Shown here in pieces: positions 8,308 to 17,688 of a DNA stretch of 64,000 bases. The number at the start of each line of letters is the position of its first letter. Position 1 is the stretch's first letter. Both the position numbers and the translations under genes were made by a program. The DNA comes from JAXGPL01 sp040766985 (lineage in GTDB: Bacteria; Bacillota; Sulfobacillia; JAUYEG01), in contig JAXGPL010000010.1 of assembly GCA_040766985.1 (NCBI GenBank), positions 46,742-110,741 of the forward strand, given 5' to 3'. Below the pieces are notes generated by a model, which was not told where the DNA came from, ran no database searches, and was given only the letters and a program-made list of their open reading frames with translations.

Positions 8308-10125
8308 ATGACCCCGGCAGAGAGGCGGCCAGCGATGCTGCTGCTAGACTCGGCACAGGCCAGGGACCTCGACGCCCACGCGCAACGACTCGGCATCCCC
8401 GGCATTGCTTTGATGGAGGCGGCGGCAGCCAAGTCATGCATCGTCGCCTGTCACATGCTCGGCCGCCGCAGGCCCCCGCGCGAAGGGCCAAACGCGGGAA
8501 CTCACCGGTGTCTTGTCAAGGGCCACGTTGCCATCCTCGCGGGCAAGGGCAACAACGGCGGCGACGGCATTGCGCTGGCCCGCCACCTTCGTTCGCTGGG
8601 AGTCGGGGTGAGCCTGTATCTCTGCGGCGGGGCAGGGGCTCCATCCGAGGCCACAGCCAACCTTGCGGCGTGGCGGGCGGCAGGGGGGGCCGTTCGGGAT
8701 GCGGGCGAGGGCGAGGGGTTCTGGGATGCGCTGGCGCTGAATCTAACGCACCGCCCGGCACTGGTTGTGGACGCTCTGCTCGGGATCGGCAGAGCCGGCC
8801 GCTCCGGCGGCGGGATCGGGCGGGCAGTGACGCTTGTCCGGCAGGTTGAGTGCCGTCCCGTACTGTCTTTGGATGTCCCGACCGGGCTCAACGCCGACAC
8901 GGGGCGGGCCTATTCGCCGCACATCCAGGCGGATGTGACCGTGACTTTCGGCTACGCAAAGCCGGGCCTGTTCACCGCGGACGGGCGCGATACCTGCGGC
9001 AGGGTCGTGGTTGCGTCAATCGGCCTTCCGGGGTCGGCAGGGCCGCACGCGTTGGCGCCGGGCACGGCAAGCTTGAGCGGTGAGGGGCATGGCGGCGGGG
9101 AGACGCGGCTGTTCGAGTCAACCCTGGCCGGCGAGTTCCTCCCGCCACGCGCCCAATCCACGCACAAGGGCGAGGCAGGCCGCGTTCTGGCCATCGCCGG
9201 GTCTGCGGGGATGACCGGTGCGGCAGCCCTGGCCGGGCTTGGAGCCGTCCGCGGCGGGGCTGGCCTGGTCACAATCGGCACCGCGGCGAGCCAGCAACCG
9301 GTCGTTGCCGCCTCGTTGCGCGAAGCGATGACCATACCGCTCGCGGACGGCGGGCGAGGTGCAATCGGCCGCGAAGCCTTGGACGCGGCGTTGCAGGCCG
9401 CAGAGGGCGCCGACGCCGTGGCCCTTGGTCCGGGGCTTGGGAGGCCCCCTCGAGACTGCCGGCTTTGTGCGCGACTTTGTCAACCGGGCCCGCCGGCCGC
9501 TGGTCCTCGACGCGGACGGGCTCAACGCGTTCGAGGGAGAGGCCGCCGCGCTGGCCAAGAGGCGGGGCGGCCGGGCCCTCGCGATCACCCCGCACCCCGG
9601 AGAAGCGGCCCGGCTGTTGGGCACCGGGGTCCAGGAGGTCGAGGCGGACAGGCTTGCGGCGGCCCGCCTGCTGGCAGGGTTTCCAACGCGATCTGCCTGC
9701 TCAAGGGCAGCGGCACGGTCGTCGCGGCGCCGGGCGGCGAATGCTTCGTCATTCCGGCCGGCAACCCGGGCATGGCCACGGGCGGGATGGGGGATGTGCT
9801 GACGGGCTTGGTGGCTTCCTTGTGGGCGCAATACATGGCCCGCGCCGGAGGGGAGCGGAGTGGCGCGCTCGGTGGCGAACGCGAATGGCAACAAGCGGCC
9901 TTGGTCCTTGCGGCTTCGGCGGCGATGGTTCACGCCACGGCAGGCGACCTGGCCGCTGTCGCGGTAGGCCCCGCGGGGCTACGGGCGGGCGATGTGGCCG
10001 AGCGCCTGCCGGCCGCGCTGGCTGCGGCAACGACCGTCCGTACCGTGGGGTTGCACCCGCGCTTGCGGCCGCCGCGTCTGCACAGGCCTGAAGGGCCTGC
10101 CGGAGGGGTCGTGCTGATTGACTGA
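8308..10125 (+). CDS. nnr: Bifunctional NAD(P)HX epimerase/dehydratase, two apparent frameshifts
   Basis: Repairs hydrated NADH and NADPH. The N-terminal epimerase (YjeF_N) domain shows GKGNNGGDGIALARHLRSLG and LSLDVPTGLNADTG. The C-terminal ADP-dependent dehydratase (carbohydrate kinase-like) shows HKGEAGRVLAIAGS, VLDADGLNAF, ITPHPGEAARLLG and GNPGMATGGMGDVLTG. The middle of the second domain, about 9436-9678, is in another frame: an extra G in the run at 9432-9435 and a missing G in the run at 9677-9679 compensate each other, and correcting both restores a continuous family sequence. ATG 8308 is used; ATG 8335 is an alternative. It overlaps the next gene by 8 nt. Confidence 0.88.
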   Translation: MTPAERRPAMLLLDSAQARDLDAHAQRLGIPGIALMEAAAAKSCIVACHMLGRRRPPREGPNAGTHRCLVKGHVAILAGKGNNGGDGIALARHLRSLGVGVSLYLCGGAGAPSEATANLAAWRAAGGAVRDAGEGEGFWDALALNLTHRPALVVDALLGIGRAGRSGGGIGRAVTLVRQVECRPVLSLDVPTGLNADTGRAYSPHIQADVTVTFGYAKPGLFTADGRDTCGRVVVASIGLPGSAGPHALAPGTASLSGEGHGGGETRLFESTLAGEFLPPRAQSTHKGEAGRVLAIAGSAGMTGAAALAGLGAVRGGAGLVTIGTAASQQPVVAASLREAMTIPLADGGRGAIGREALDAALQAAEGADAVALGPGLGRPPRDCRLCARLCQPGPPAAGPRRGRAQRVRGRGRRAGQEAGRPGPRDHPAPRRSGPAVGHRGPGGRGGQACGGPPAGRVSNAICLLKGSGTVVAAPGGECFVIPAGNPGMATGGMGDVLTGLVASLWAQYMARAGGERSGALGGEREWQQAALVLAASAAMVHATAGDLAAVAVGPAGLRAGDVAERLPAALAAATTVRTVGLHPRLRPPRLHRPEGPAGGVVLID

Positions 10126-11284
10126 TCGCCCGCAGCGGGGCGGGGGCCCCGATCGCCACTCTGGAACGCGCCCGACCCGGGCGGAACACTCCGGGCGCCG
10201 CCGCCGGGTCCGTATCCTCTTGGCGGTCGCGCTGCTCGCCATCGGCCTGGGTACGGCAACGTGGTACGTCCTCGACAGGCCGCCGTCGCCCACGGCCTTG
10301 ATCGCGCGGGCTCAGCGGGCGCGTGCCGCGATCGGCGGGGCCTCCTTCGTGCTCACTTCGCCATGGCCGCAGGCGCAACCGCCGGTGAGCGGACTCCCTG
10401 GGGCGCGTACCTTGCTCGGCGGCGTGGACGGTGAACGTTCGTGGCGTGTCCTCTGGCGAAGCGACGGTTCAATGCGCGCCGAGTTGCGCGAACCGGCCGA
10501 TGCGGCGGGCACGTTGACCATCCTCACGCCCACGGCGGCCTGGGTCTGGAGCCCGCTGCTGAAGGTCGCGATCTCCGGCGAGCCGGCCGGGGCGGCGCCG
10601 CTCTGGGTCGACGGTGTTCTGGCGGCGGCTGCGGCCGGAGTGGGCCGCGCGGGGCGGGTTACCGTCGCAGGCGGGGCCTACGTTGCCGATTTTCCCGTAG
10701 CCACGCCGCAATCCGGCCGTCTGAGGGTCAGTTTCGACCGCAGATCCGGCCTGCCTGTAGCTGCGGACCTCCTCGACGTCAACGGCAGGCTGCTTGGTGC
10801 GCTGGAGGTGAGCGAAATGGACCTCTCTCCGGCGGTGGGCGACGACGACTTTGACTTTGCCCCGCCGGAGGGGACGCGGGTGATCGCTGTCGGGCGCGTC
10901 GAAAGCTTACCCGACGTTTCGTCGGCGGCTGCGGCGGCGGCGCTCCCACCCGTCGAGCCAGGGCACTTGCCTGCAGGTTTCGAGTTGGCCGCGGTGAACC
11001 TATTCGGGCGTGGCGAAGGGGCCTCGCTGGTGCTGACCTATCGCCGCCCCGGCGACGGCGACGGCGCTGTCGGCGGGCTGTTGTCGCTGACCCAGGCCAG
11101 AGCGGGGGCCGGTTACCTTCCGTTGCCGTACGGCACTCCGGTAACGATCGGCGGTTCCGAAGGCCGGTCGTTTGAGCTTGGGGAGTTGCGCGGGCTGGAT
11201 TGGCGCGCCGGCGACTATGCTTTGAGTCTGTTCGGGACGGTTTCGGCGGCCGAACTGCTGCAGGTCGCCGCTTCAGTGCGGTGA
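10118..11284 (+). CDS. LolA-like (YdcC-type) membrane-anchored protein
   Basis: 388 residues. TTG 10118 has SD ggagggg nearby and overlaps the previous stop. Arg-rich N-terminus, then one transmembrane segment (ILLAVALLAIGLGTATWYV, about residues 33-51), then an extracytoplasmic region rich in beta-strand patterns with a LolA/LppX-like layout (SWRVLWRSDGSMRAEL, LRVSFDRRSGLPVAADL) and a C-terminal DUF4367-like part (LPAGFELAAVNLFG, VTIGGSEGRSF). The place between the NAD(P)HX repair gene and alr matches B. subtilis ydcC, a lipoprotein of the same fold; here the anchor is a signal-anchor rather than a lipobox. Role unknown; such proteins are thought to bind lipids or sense envelope state. Confidence 0.7.
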   Translation: MTDRPQRGGGPDRHSGTRPTRAEHSGRRRRVRILLAVALLAIGLGTATWYVLDRPPSPTALIARAQRARAAIGGASFVLTSPWPQAQPPVSGLPGARTLLGGVDGERSWRVLWRSDGSMRAELREPADAAGTLTILTPTAAWVWSPLLKVAISGEPAGAAPLWVDGVLAAAAAGVGRAGRVTVAGGAYVADFPVATPQSGRLRVSFDRRSGLPVAADLLDVNGRLLGALEVSEMDLSPAVGDDDFDFAPPEGTRVIAVGRVESLPDVSSAAAAAALPPVEPGHLPAGFELAAVNLFGRGEGASLVLTYRRPGDGDGAVGGLLSLTQARAGAGYLPLPYGTPVTIGGSEGRSFELGELRGLDWRAGDYALSLFGTVSAAELLQVAASVR

Positions 11285-11315
11285 CGCCGCCCGTCCCACT
11301 GGAGGTGTCGCCGTC

Positions 11316-12566
11316 TTGCCCGGAGCTCGTTCAATTCCGCCCTTGAGGCCGACCTTCGCGATCATCGACCTCGACGCAATTGCTCACAACGTTCGCGAAC
11401 TACGGAGGATCACATCCCCCGGGGCGCAACTGATGACCGTGATCAAGGCCGACGCGTACGGCCACGGCCTGACCGAAGTAGCGCCGACGTGCCTTGGGAG
11501 CGGAGCTTCGCGTCTCGGCGTGGCGATCCCAGATGAAGCATTTGCCCTGCGTAACAGCGGGATTGAAGCTCCGATCCTGGTCATCGGTCACTGCGCGCCG
11601 TGGCAGGCGGAGCACATGGTCCGCGGCGGGATCGCCGGGGCGGTTTCCAGGTACGAGGACGCCGCCGCATTCTCGGCGGCTGCCGTCAAGCTCGGCCTAA
11701 AGGCCGCCGTCCACATCAAGGTCGATACCGGGATGGCGCGCCTCGGGATATGGCCCGGCACAGAGGGACTCTCAGTCGCCGAGCGGATCGCCCGGCTCCC
11801 GGGCATCGATCTGGAGGGCGTCTTTACGCACTTCGCGTCCGCTGACGAGGCCGATAAGGCATACACTCTGGAGCAATTGGAGCGGTACCTGGGGTTCGTC
11901 GACGGCCTCGCCCGCCGCGGCATCAAGCCGCAGTTCCGCCACGCGGCCAACAGCGCCGCCCTGCTCGACCTGCCGGATGCGCATCTGGACATGGTCAGGC
12001 CCGGCGTGCTCATCGGTGGCCTGTGGCCGTCGGATGAAGTCCAGCGCCGCATCGATCTGCGCCCGGCGATGACGCTCCTGACCTTCGCGGCATACGTCAA
12101 GAACGTCCCGGCAGGGCGAAAGGTGAGCTACGGGTCGACTTACGAGACCGGAGGCCCCTCAAGGCTCGCCACACTGCCGCTGGGATATCATGACGGCTAC
12201 AAGCGTGGTTACTCCAACCGTGCTGCGGTGCTCGTCGAAGGCCGCCGCGCGCCTGTTCGAGGTCGGGTCTGCATGGACCAGGCCATCGTCGATGTGACGG
12301 GGATCCCGGGCGTCGAGGCGGGGGCGCCGGTGGTCGCGCTCGGGCGTTACGGCCGGGAGCGGGTTTCGGCGGAGGAACTGGGCGGCCTCATCGGCACGAT
12401 CGGATACGAAATCGTCACCACAGTGGGTAAGCGGGTGCCCCGGCTGTATGTCAAGGCCGGCCGGCCCGTACATCTTGCGTCGACGCTTGGCAGCTGGGAC
12501 CTCGGCGGTTGGCAGGACCTTCCTTGGCCCGGCGTCGAAGCTGCCTTTTCGCGCATCACCGAGTGA
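11316..12566 (+). CDS. alr: Alanine racemase
   Basis: PLP-dependent interconversion of L- and D-alanine, supplying D-Ala for peptidoglycan. 416 residues, longer than most Alr by a short C-terminal extension. Key parts: PLP-lysine motif VIKADAYGHG, HIKVDTGMARLG, FTHFASAD, the catalytic-tyrosine region GYKRGYSNRAAVLV and GRVCMDQAIVDVT. TTG 11316 has SD ggaggtg 8 nt upstream. It is the last gene of the acpS operon; the next gene starts 11 nt after its stop. Confidence 0.95.
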   Translation: MPGARSIPPLRPTFAIIDLDAIAHNVRELRRITSPGAQLMTVIKADAYGHGLTEVAPTCLGSGASRLGVAIPDEAFALRNSGIEAPILVIGHCAPWQAEHMVRGGIAGAVSRYEDAAAFSAAAVKLGLKAAVHIKVDTGMARLGIWPGTEGLSVAERIARLPGIDLEGVFTHFASADEADKAYTLEQLERYLGFVDGLARRGIKPQFRHAANSAALLDLPDAHLDMVRPGVLIGGLWPSDEVQRRIDLRPAMTLLTFAAYVKNVPAGRKVSYGSTYETGGPSRLATLPLGYHDGYKRGYSNRAAVLVEGRRAPVRGRVCMDQAIVDVTGIPGVEAGAPVVALGRYGRERVSAEELGGLIGTIGYEIVTTVGKRVPRLYVKAGRPVHLASTLGSWDLGGWQDLPWPGVEAAFSRITE

Positions 12567-12577
12567 GGAGGCGCACT

Positions 12578-13307
12578 ATGCGCAGTAAACCGTTAATCGG
12601 CATTCTTCCCAGCTATGACACCAAGGAAGGCACAATCAGCCTCCGGCAGGAGTATGCAGCCATGACGGATCGCGGAGGTGGGCGGCGTGCCGGTCGTGCT
12701 GCCGGTCGCGCCGATGTCCGCGCCTGAAGAGCAGTGGCGCTGCTCAGTCGAGCATCTCGACGGCCTTCTTGCCAGCGGCGGGCCGGACATCGATCCCAAC
12801 CTCTTCGGTCAGGCTCCGGTCCGCGGTCTGGGCTCGATCTCTCCCGAACGCGACAGGTACGAGATGGTGATCGTCAGACGGGCGCTAGAGCTGGATATGC
12901 CCGTCCTCGGGATCTGCCGGGGGATTCAGACCCTCGCCGTCGCCGCGGGCGGCACACTCTACCAGGACATCAACAGCCAGGTCAGCGGTGTGCTGAAGCA
13001 CCGCCAGGACGCGCCGTACTGGCACGTCAGCCATATCGTCAAGTGCGTCCCGGGGAGCGCCGTCGCATCGGCGCACGGCAGCGAGGAGTTCATGGTCAAT
13101 ACTTTCCACCACCAAACCGTCAAGGATGTGCCGGAGGGCTTCGTCGCGACGGCCCATGCTCCAGACGGGCTGATCGAGGCGATGGAGAGCACCGCCCACC
13201 GATGCGTCATTGGCGTCCAGTGGCATCCCGAGGGCATCTGGCCCCGCGACCGGTTCCACCTGGCGACCTTCCGCCGCCTGGTCGAAGCGGCCCGCAGGCA
13301 GGCCTGA
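12578..13307 (+). CDS. Class I glutamine amidotransferase-like hydrolase (peptidase C26, PuuD-like), one frameshift
   Basis: Gamma-glutamyl hydrolase-type enzyme of the PuuD/C26 group. The start ATG 12578 follows SD gaggagg. It reads MRSKPLIGILPSYDTKEG and breaks at about 12665; after removing one base (an extra g in acggatc) it continues AEVGGVPVVLPVAP. The second part has the nucleophile elbow GICRGIQTLAVAAGG, TFHHQTV and the catalytic His in GVQWHPEG. The substrate is unknown; PuuD cleaves gamma-glutamyl-GABA. It heads a run of amide or peptide hydrolases, suggesting a shared catabolic use. Confidence 0.82.
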
Positions 13308-13377
13308 CCGCCCGGCCCCAACACAGGCGACGCCCCCGACGGCGAACGCCGCCCGGCGGGCAGACGAGGTGTAGCAG

Positions 13378-14546
13378 ATGCAGACCGGCAAACGTCCGCG
13401 GGCGCGTGAAGCGGGTATCGTCATCGGTACCATGCCGCCCGGCAAGTACAACGCCATCACCGACGTTCCCGGTGTGGCAGTAGGGCACGTCACGCTGGTT
13501 TCCGGGGACGGCCCTCAGCCCGGGACACGGTCCTGTGCGGACCGGCGTCACCGCGATCCTCCCGCACCAGGGCAATCTGTTCCGCCGCAAGGCTCCGGCG
13601 GCGGTGGATGTGATCAACGGCTTCGGCAGTCCACGGGCCTCGCCCAGATCGCCGAACTGGGCAACATCGAGACTCCCATCCTCCTCACCAACACCTTGAG
13701 CGTGGTGCGTTTGGGATGCCGTGGTGACGTACATGATCGCCGGCAACCCGGACATCGGCATCGGCACGGTCGGCACGGTCAACCCCGTGGTGGGGAGTGC
13801 AACGACGGCTACCTCAACGATATCCAGGGGCGCCATGTCAAGGAGGAGCACGTGCTCGCGGCCCTGGCCTCGGCTGCGACAGGCCCCGTCGCCGAGGGAT
13901 GCGTCGGCGCCGGCACAGGGATGTCGGCGTTCGGCTGGAAGGGCGGCATCGGCACGGCATCGCGGGTTCTGCTCGAGGAGTACGGCGACTTTGTCGTCGG
14001 CGTGCTGCTCCCGGCCAACTTCGGCCGCCGGGAGGACCTCGTGATCGACGGCGTTCCTGTCGGCCGGGACCTCAAGGATTGACCCCGCCGCCTGAGCCCG
14101 CACCGCCGGATGCCGGGACGGGCGGCGCGGTACCGTCCGGCGAGCAGTTTGACCTCGATATCGGTTCGGTGATGGTCATCCTCGGCACGGACGCGCCGTT
14201 GACCGACCGCCAACTCGGCCGGCTCGCGCGCCGCGTCGGAATGGGCCTGCCCGCACCGGCAGCATCGCAGGTCACGGTAGCGGCGACTTCGTCATCGCGT
14301 TCGCCAACTCGCAGCCTCCAGCCCCTCGACTTCGAAACCGTGACCTACCGCGAGACGAGGGTCGCCGAAGAAGGCCGGGGCATGGGGGCGCTGTTCCAGG
14401 CCACCATCGAGGCCACCGAAGAGGCGGTTGTCAGCGCCTTGTTCGCCGCCGAAACCACCGAAGGACGGGACGGCCACGTTCGCTACGGCCTCCCGATTGA
14501 CGAAGTACTGCAAATCATGGCACGTCACGGGAGGCCAAGAAAGTGA
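13378..14546 (+). pseudogene. P1-family peptidase (DmpA/L-aminopeptidase type), multiply frameshifted
   Basis: Ntn-type aminopeptidase/amidase of the DmpA family (S58). The pieces lie in the right order in different frames: GKYNAITDVPGVAVGHVTL (13441 on), a GVTAILPHQGNLF piece, GLAQIAELGNIETPILLTN, a MIAGNPDIGIGTVGTVNP piece, GCVGAGTGMSAFGWKGG, and the self-cleavage/catalytic segment DIGSVMVILGTDAPL (14158-14202) whose Ser is the expected nucleophile, ending EVLQIMARHGRPRK. At least five indels are needed to join them (about 13520, 13625, 13715, 13795, 14083-14300). It could be true decay, but the conserved fragments look undiverged, so sequence error is preferred. It overlaps the asparaginase start by 4 nt. 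Confidence 0.75.
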
Positions 14547-15549
14547 CCGTTCCGCAAGTTCAGGTCGCCCGCGGCCCGATGGTCGAGTGCGTCCACCAGC
14601 TTGCCATCGCGGTTTGCGACAGCCGGGGCGGACTCATCGCATCTGCCGGCGACCCGCACTACGTCACGTTCATGCGTTCGTCAGCAAAGCCGCTGCAGGC
14701 CCTCGCGTTGGTCGAAACCGGCGCCGCCGCACACTTCGGCCTGACGCCGGATGAGATCGCCCAGACCTGCGCCTCGCATAGCGGCGAGGATATCCATGTC
14801 AGGACGGTCCGCAGCATCCTTGCCAAGGCCGGCGTGCCCGAGGCCGCCTTGCATTGCGGCGTACACGCTCCTGTCGATCGGGCGGCCGCCCGCGCATTGA
14901 CCGCGGCGGGCCTGCAGCCGACAGAGGTTCACTGCAATTGCTCCGGCAAGCACTCGGGGATGCTGGCCACTGCGGCGCATATGGGTTGGCCGCTTGACGG
15001 CTACTGGCGGACTGAACACCCGCTCCAGCAGTTGATCCTGCAGAACGTCGGTGCGATGGCCGGCATCGATCCGGATCGAATCATAATCGGCGTTGACGGC
15101 TGCGGTGTGCCGGTCCACGGAATGCCCCTGTCGGCGATGGCAACCGCGTTTGCCCGCCTCGCCGACCCGAGCGGGCTCAGCCCCGAGCGGGCTTCCGCGG
15201 TCCGCGCGATAGTCTCGGCGATGCAGGCCCACCCGCCGAACGTTGCCGGCCACGGGCGCTTTACCACCGCGGTGATGGAGAAGGCCCGGCCTGACATCGT
15301 AGCGAAATCCGGCGCCGAAGCCGTCCACTGCCTCGGTTTGCCCAACTGGGGTTGGGCATGGCCCTCAAGGTCATCGACGGCGGCAGCCGGGCAACGTACC
15401 CGGCGACGATGGAGGTCCTGGCGCAGCTTGGGGCGATCAGCCCGGAGCAGATGGCAGCGCTTTCGGAGTGGCATGAGCCGCAGGTGCGCAATATGCTGGG
15501 CGATGTTGTCGGGAGCGTGAAGGCGCAGTTCACTTTGCAGAGGTCCTAG
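14543..15549 (+). CDS. Asparaginase II-family amidohydrolase, one frameshift
   Basis: Member of the asparaginase II family (PF06089), distinct from the AnsA/AnsB fold. GTG 14543 overlaps the upstream TGA and has SD gggagg. Conserved blocks: FMRSSAKPLQALALVETGA, ASHSGEDIH, NCSGKHSGMLATA, GVDGCGVPVHGMPL, MQAHPPNVAGHGRF. The frame breaks at about 15345 in the G-run of aactggggttgg; in the next frame it resumes GMALKVIDGGSRATYP and stops at 15549. One missing base explains it. About 335 residues when joined, the usual length. Likely works with the neighbouring peptidases on amide substrates. Confidence 0.83.
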
Positions 15550-15609
15550 CAAATGGCCGGGTCCGTTGAGCCAGGCGGGCCCGGCGGCGAAGAGAGGGGA
15601 GTGGATCAC

Positions 15610-16492
15610 TTGATCAAGATCAACAAGCAAACCCTGCCGGTCGTCTCGGTAATGGGCGAGGTATCCCATCCCGGCATGCGTGCGGCCTACCGCACCGGTT
15701 TCGACGGTGTGTCGAGGGTTGTCGCCGGCACCGGCGGCATCACCTACAATCTTCGCATCGGGGATCGGGCTCTAGGCTGGACCGCGGACCACGTCGAACC
15801 GGGTGTCAGTTCGAAGAACAAAGACGAGGTCAGCAACGCGGGCTACAACACGCTTGCTTGCGTGGGCAACGTAGCGTACGTGGTCAGTGGCGACGCTATG
15901 GGGGGCCAAGGGCTACGTCACGGGGACCCACGGCGGCATCGAGCACGTCCTGATCGACTTTGAGCCGGAAGTGCTGGAGAAACTGGTTATCGGCGACAAG
16001 ATCCAGGTGCGCTCGTGCGGGCAGGGCATGGAGATCGAGGACTATCCCGGCGTCAAGTGCATGAACCTGGATCCGGACCTCTTCGCGAAAATGAACGTCA
16101 GGGAAGGCGAAGGCGGCGTTCTGGAGGTCCCCGTCGCGGCAATCGTACCGGCGGAATTGATGGGCTCGGGTATCGGTGCGGCGTCAGCGGAGAAGGGCGA
16201 CTATGACATCACGACCCAGGATGCCGAGGCCTTGAGGGAGCACGGCCTCGAAGACATCCGCCTGGGGGATATCGTCGCGGTCCGCGACCGCTCGTCCTTC
16301 TACGGGCGTAGCTACCGCAAGGGCGCGATCGAGATCGGCGTCGTTGTTCACAGCGACTCCAAGATCTCAGGCCACGGCCCGGGGGTCACGACGCTTCTGA
16401 CCGCTAACCGGGGCGAGATCCGGCCGGTGCTGGATCCGAACGCCAATATCGCGTATTACCTGGGTGTCAGGAAACCAGGTGGCAAGAGCTGA
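15610..16492 (+). CDS. DUF4438 domain protein, one frameshift
   Basis: Conserved protein of unknown function with the DUF4438 pattern: IKINKQTLPVVSVMGEVSHP at the N-terminus, GTHGGIEHVLIDF in the middle and HGPGVTTLLTANRGEI near the end. TTG 15610 is preferred because SD gagggga lies 9 nt upstream; the open frame extends further left without a better start. The frame breaks in the six-G run at 15900-15905; removing one G gives GDAMGAKGYVTGTHG without interruption. About 294 residues. It closes the hydrolase cluster and is followed by a hairpin. No function is claimed. Confidence 0.82.
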
Positions 16493-16515
16493 GCCTGGCC
16501 GCAGCCGCAAAACAG

Positions 16516-16543
16516 GGCGGGCGGGGCCCGTGCTCCGCCCGCC
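16516..16543 (+). terminator. Hairpin after the DUF4438 gene
   Basis: A 9-bp perfect stem (ggcgggcgg / ccgcccgcc) with a 10-nt loop, 23 nt after the stop. The following tcgcttgtg is only weakly T-rich. Confidence 0.5.
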
Positions 16544-16585
16544 TCGCTTGTGTGGCAGGATTTATCCACGGAAGCCAACAATTAC

Positions 16586-17521
16586 ATGGCTACTCGGAGT
16601 TGGGGGTGCGGGCCGTTGAGCACACAGGGCATCATTGAGCGCAGGGCGGAGCTTTTGTTTGAGGGGCCTGGTTTTTCTGGAACAGTCCGCCTTGAGTTTC
16701 GTTCGACCTTCGTGGGCAAAGGCGAGGAATCGTCCATCCGCATTCCTGACGATGCGCTTGAGGACAAGCATCTGGAGCTGGATTGGGACGGAGAGGACCT
16801 CTGGCTGATCTACCTGGGCAAGGGCATCAGGCCCGTGGTCAACGGGGATCTGGTTGCGGAAGCCAACCTCCAGTCGGGGGATCGCGTCGAGATCGGCGAG
16901 CATGTGTTCCGGGTCAGGATCCTCCGCCGGACCCGTCCGGGGGCGCCCGCACCACGCACACAGCAGCCGGCCGCCACGACCGAGCCGGATGCCGCCGCTG
17001 CAACGCAAGCCGCCGAGCAGGCGCCCCCGCCGCTGCCGCCGTCGCCAGACGAGCAGGTGCTTCTCGAGTTCACGGTCCATCAACTGCTTGAGCAACCGCG
17101 CAAGGGCATGATCGTCGGGGCCGGCACCGTGATCTTCTTCCTGGCCATGTGGTTCTTCATCATCCCCGGTAACGTCCCGTTGATGTTGCTCGCGGTCATT
17201 ATCCTGCTCGGCGCGGTCGGAGCCTTCGTTTTCCCGCTGCACTACAGGATCACAGAGGCGGGAGTGGAGATCCGCGGCTTTCCCAGCCGCGACCGTAAGC
17301 GGTGGTCACGGTTTGGGAGCTACGTCGAGTACCCCGACGCCGTCCAGCTCCTCTTGCCGCAGAAGGACATCCGCGGCCGGGTGCTAAAGGGCACGCTGGT
17401 GTTCTTCGGGGAACACAAGGCCGAGATCATGCAGATTTTCAAGGATCGCGTCCCGAAGGGCATGGTCGCCCCGCCAAAGGGCGCGGGCAAGGGCAAGCCC
17501 ACCCCGCCGCCGCAGCAGTGA
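16586..17521 (+). CDS. FHA-like domain membrane protein
   Basis: About 311 residues from ATG 16586; the open frame extends to GTG 16550, and TTG 16616 with SD-like gggggtg is another candidate, so the start is uncertain. Residues near 40-120 look like a forkhead-associated domain (VGKGEESSIRIPDDALEDKH, then VVNGDLVAEANLQSGDRVEI). A Pro/Ala-rich linker follows, then a hydrophobic pair (MIVGAGTVIFFLAMWFFIIP and LMLLAVIILLGAVGAFVF), then a basic C-terminal region with VEIRGFPSRDRKRWSRFGS and a Pro/Lys-rich tail. The architecture suggests an envelope protein binding a phosphothreonine partner. It sits directly upstream of the first MutL-like module; functional linkage is only inferred from position. 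Confidence 0.65.
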   Translation: MATRSWGCGPLSTQGIIERRAELLFEGPGFSGTVRLEFRSTFVGKGEESSIRIPDDALEDKHLELDWDGEDLWLIYLGKGIRPVVNGDLVAEANLQSGDRVEIGEHVFRVRILRRTRPGAPAPRTQQPAATTEPDAAAATQAAEQAPPPLPPSPDEQVLLEFTVHQLLEQPRKGMIVGAGTVIFFLAMWFFIIPGNVPLMLLAVIILLGAVGAFVFPLHYRITEAGVEIRGFPSRDRKRWSRFGSYVEYPDAVQLLLPQKDIRGRVLKGTLVFFGEHKAEIMQIFKDRVPKGMVAPPKGAGKGKPTPPPQQ

Positions 17522-17548
17522 TGTAGTTCGTCAGAAGACAGATGATCC

Positions 17549-17581
17549 GGCCCGCCCGGCCCAACACATACCGGGCGGGCC
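17549..17581 (+). terminator. Hairpin after the FHA-like gene
   Basis: A perfect 11-bp stem (ggcccgcccgg / ccgggcgggcc) with an 11-nt loop, 27 nt after the stop, followed by ttgccacat. It separates the FHA-like gene from the MutL-like operon. Confidence 0.6.
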
Positions 17582-17688
17582 TTGCCACATAATCCTTCCA
17601 CTGGGCAGGAAACAAGCTCCAAGAGCATGAACTCGACTGCGAGACAGGCCCCCGTCAGTATCCGTTCCGAAGCGAGGAGAGGTGATCG

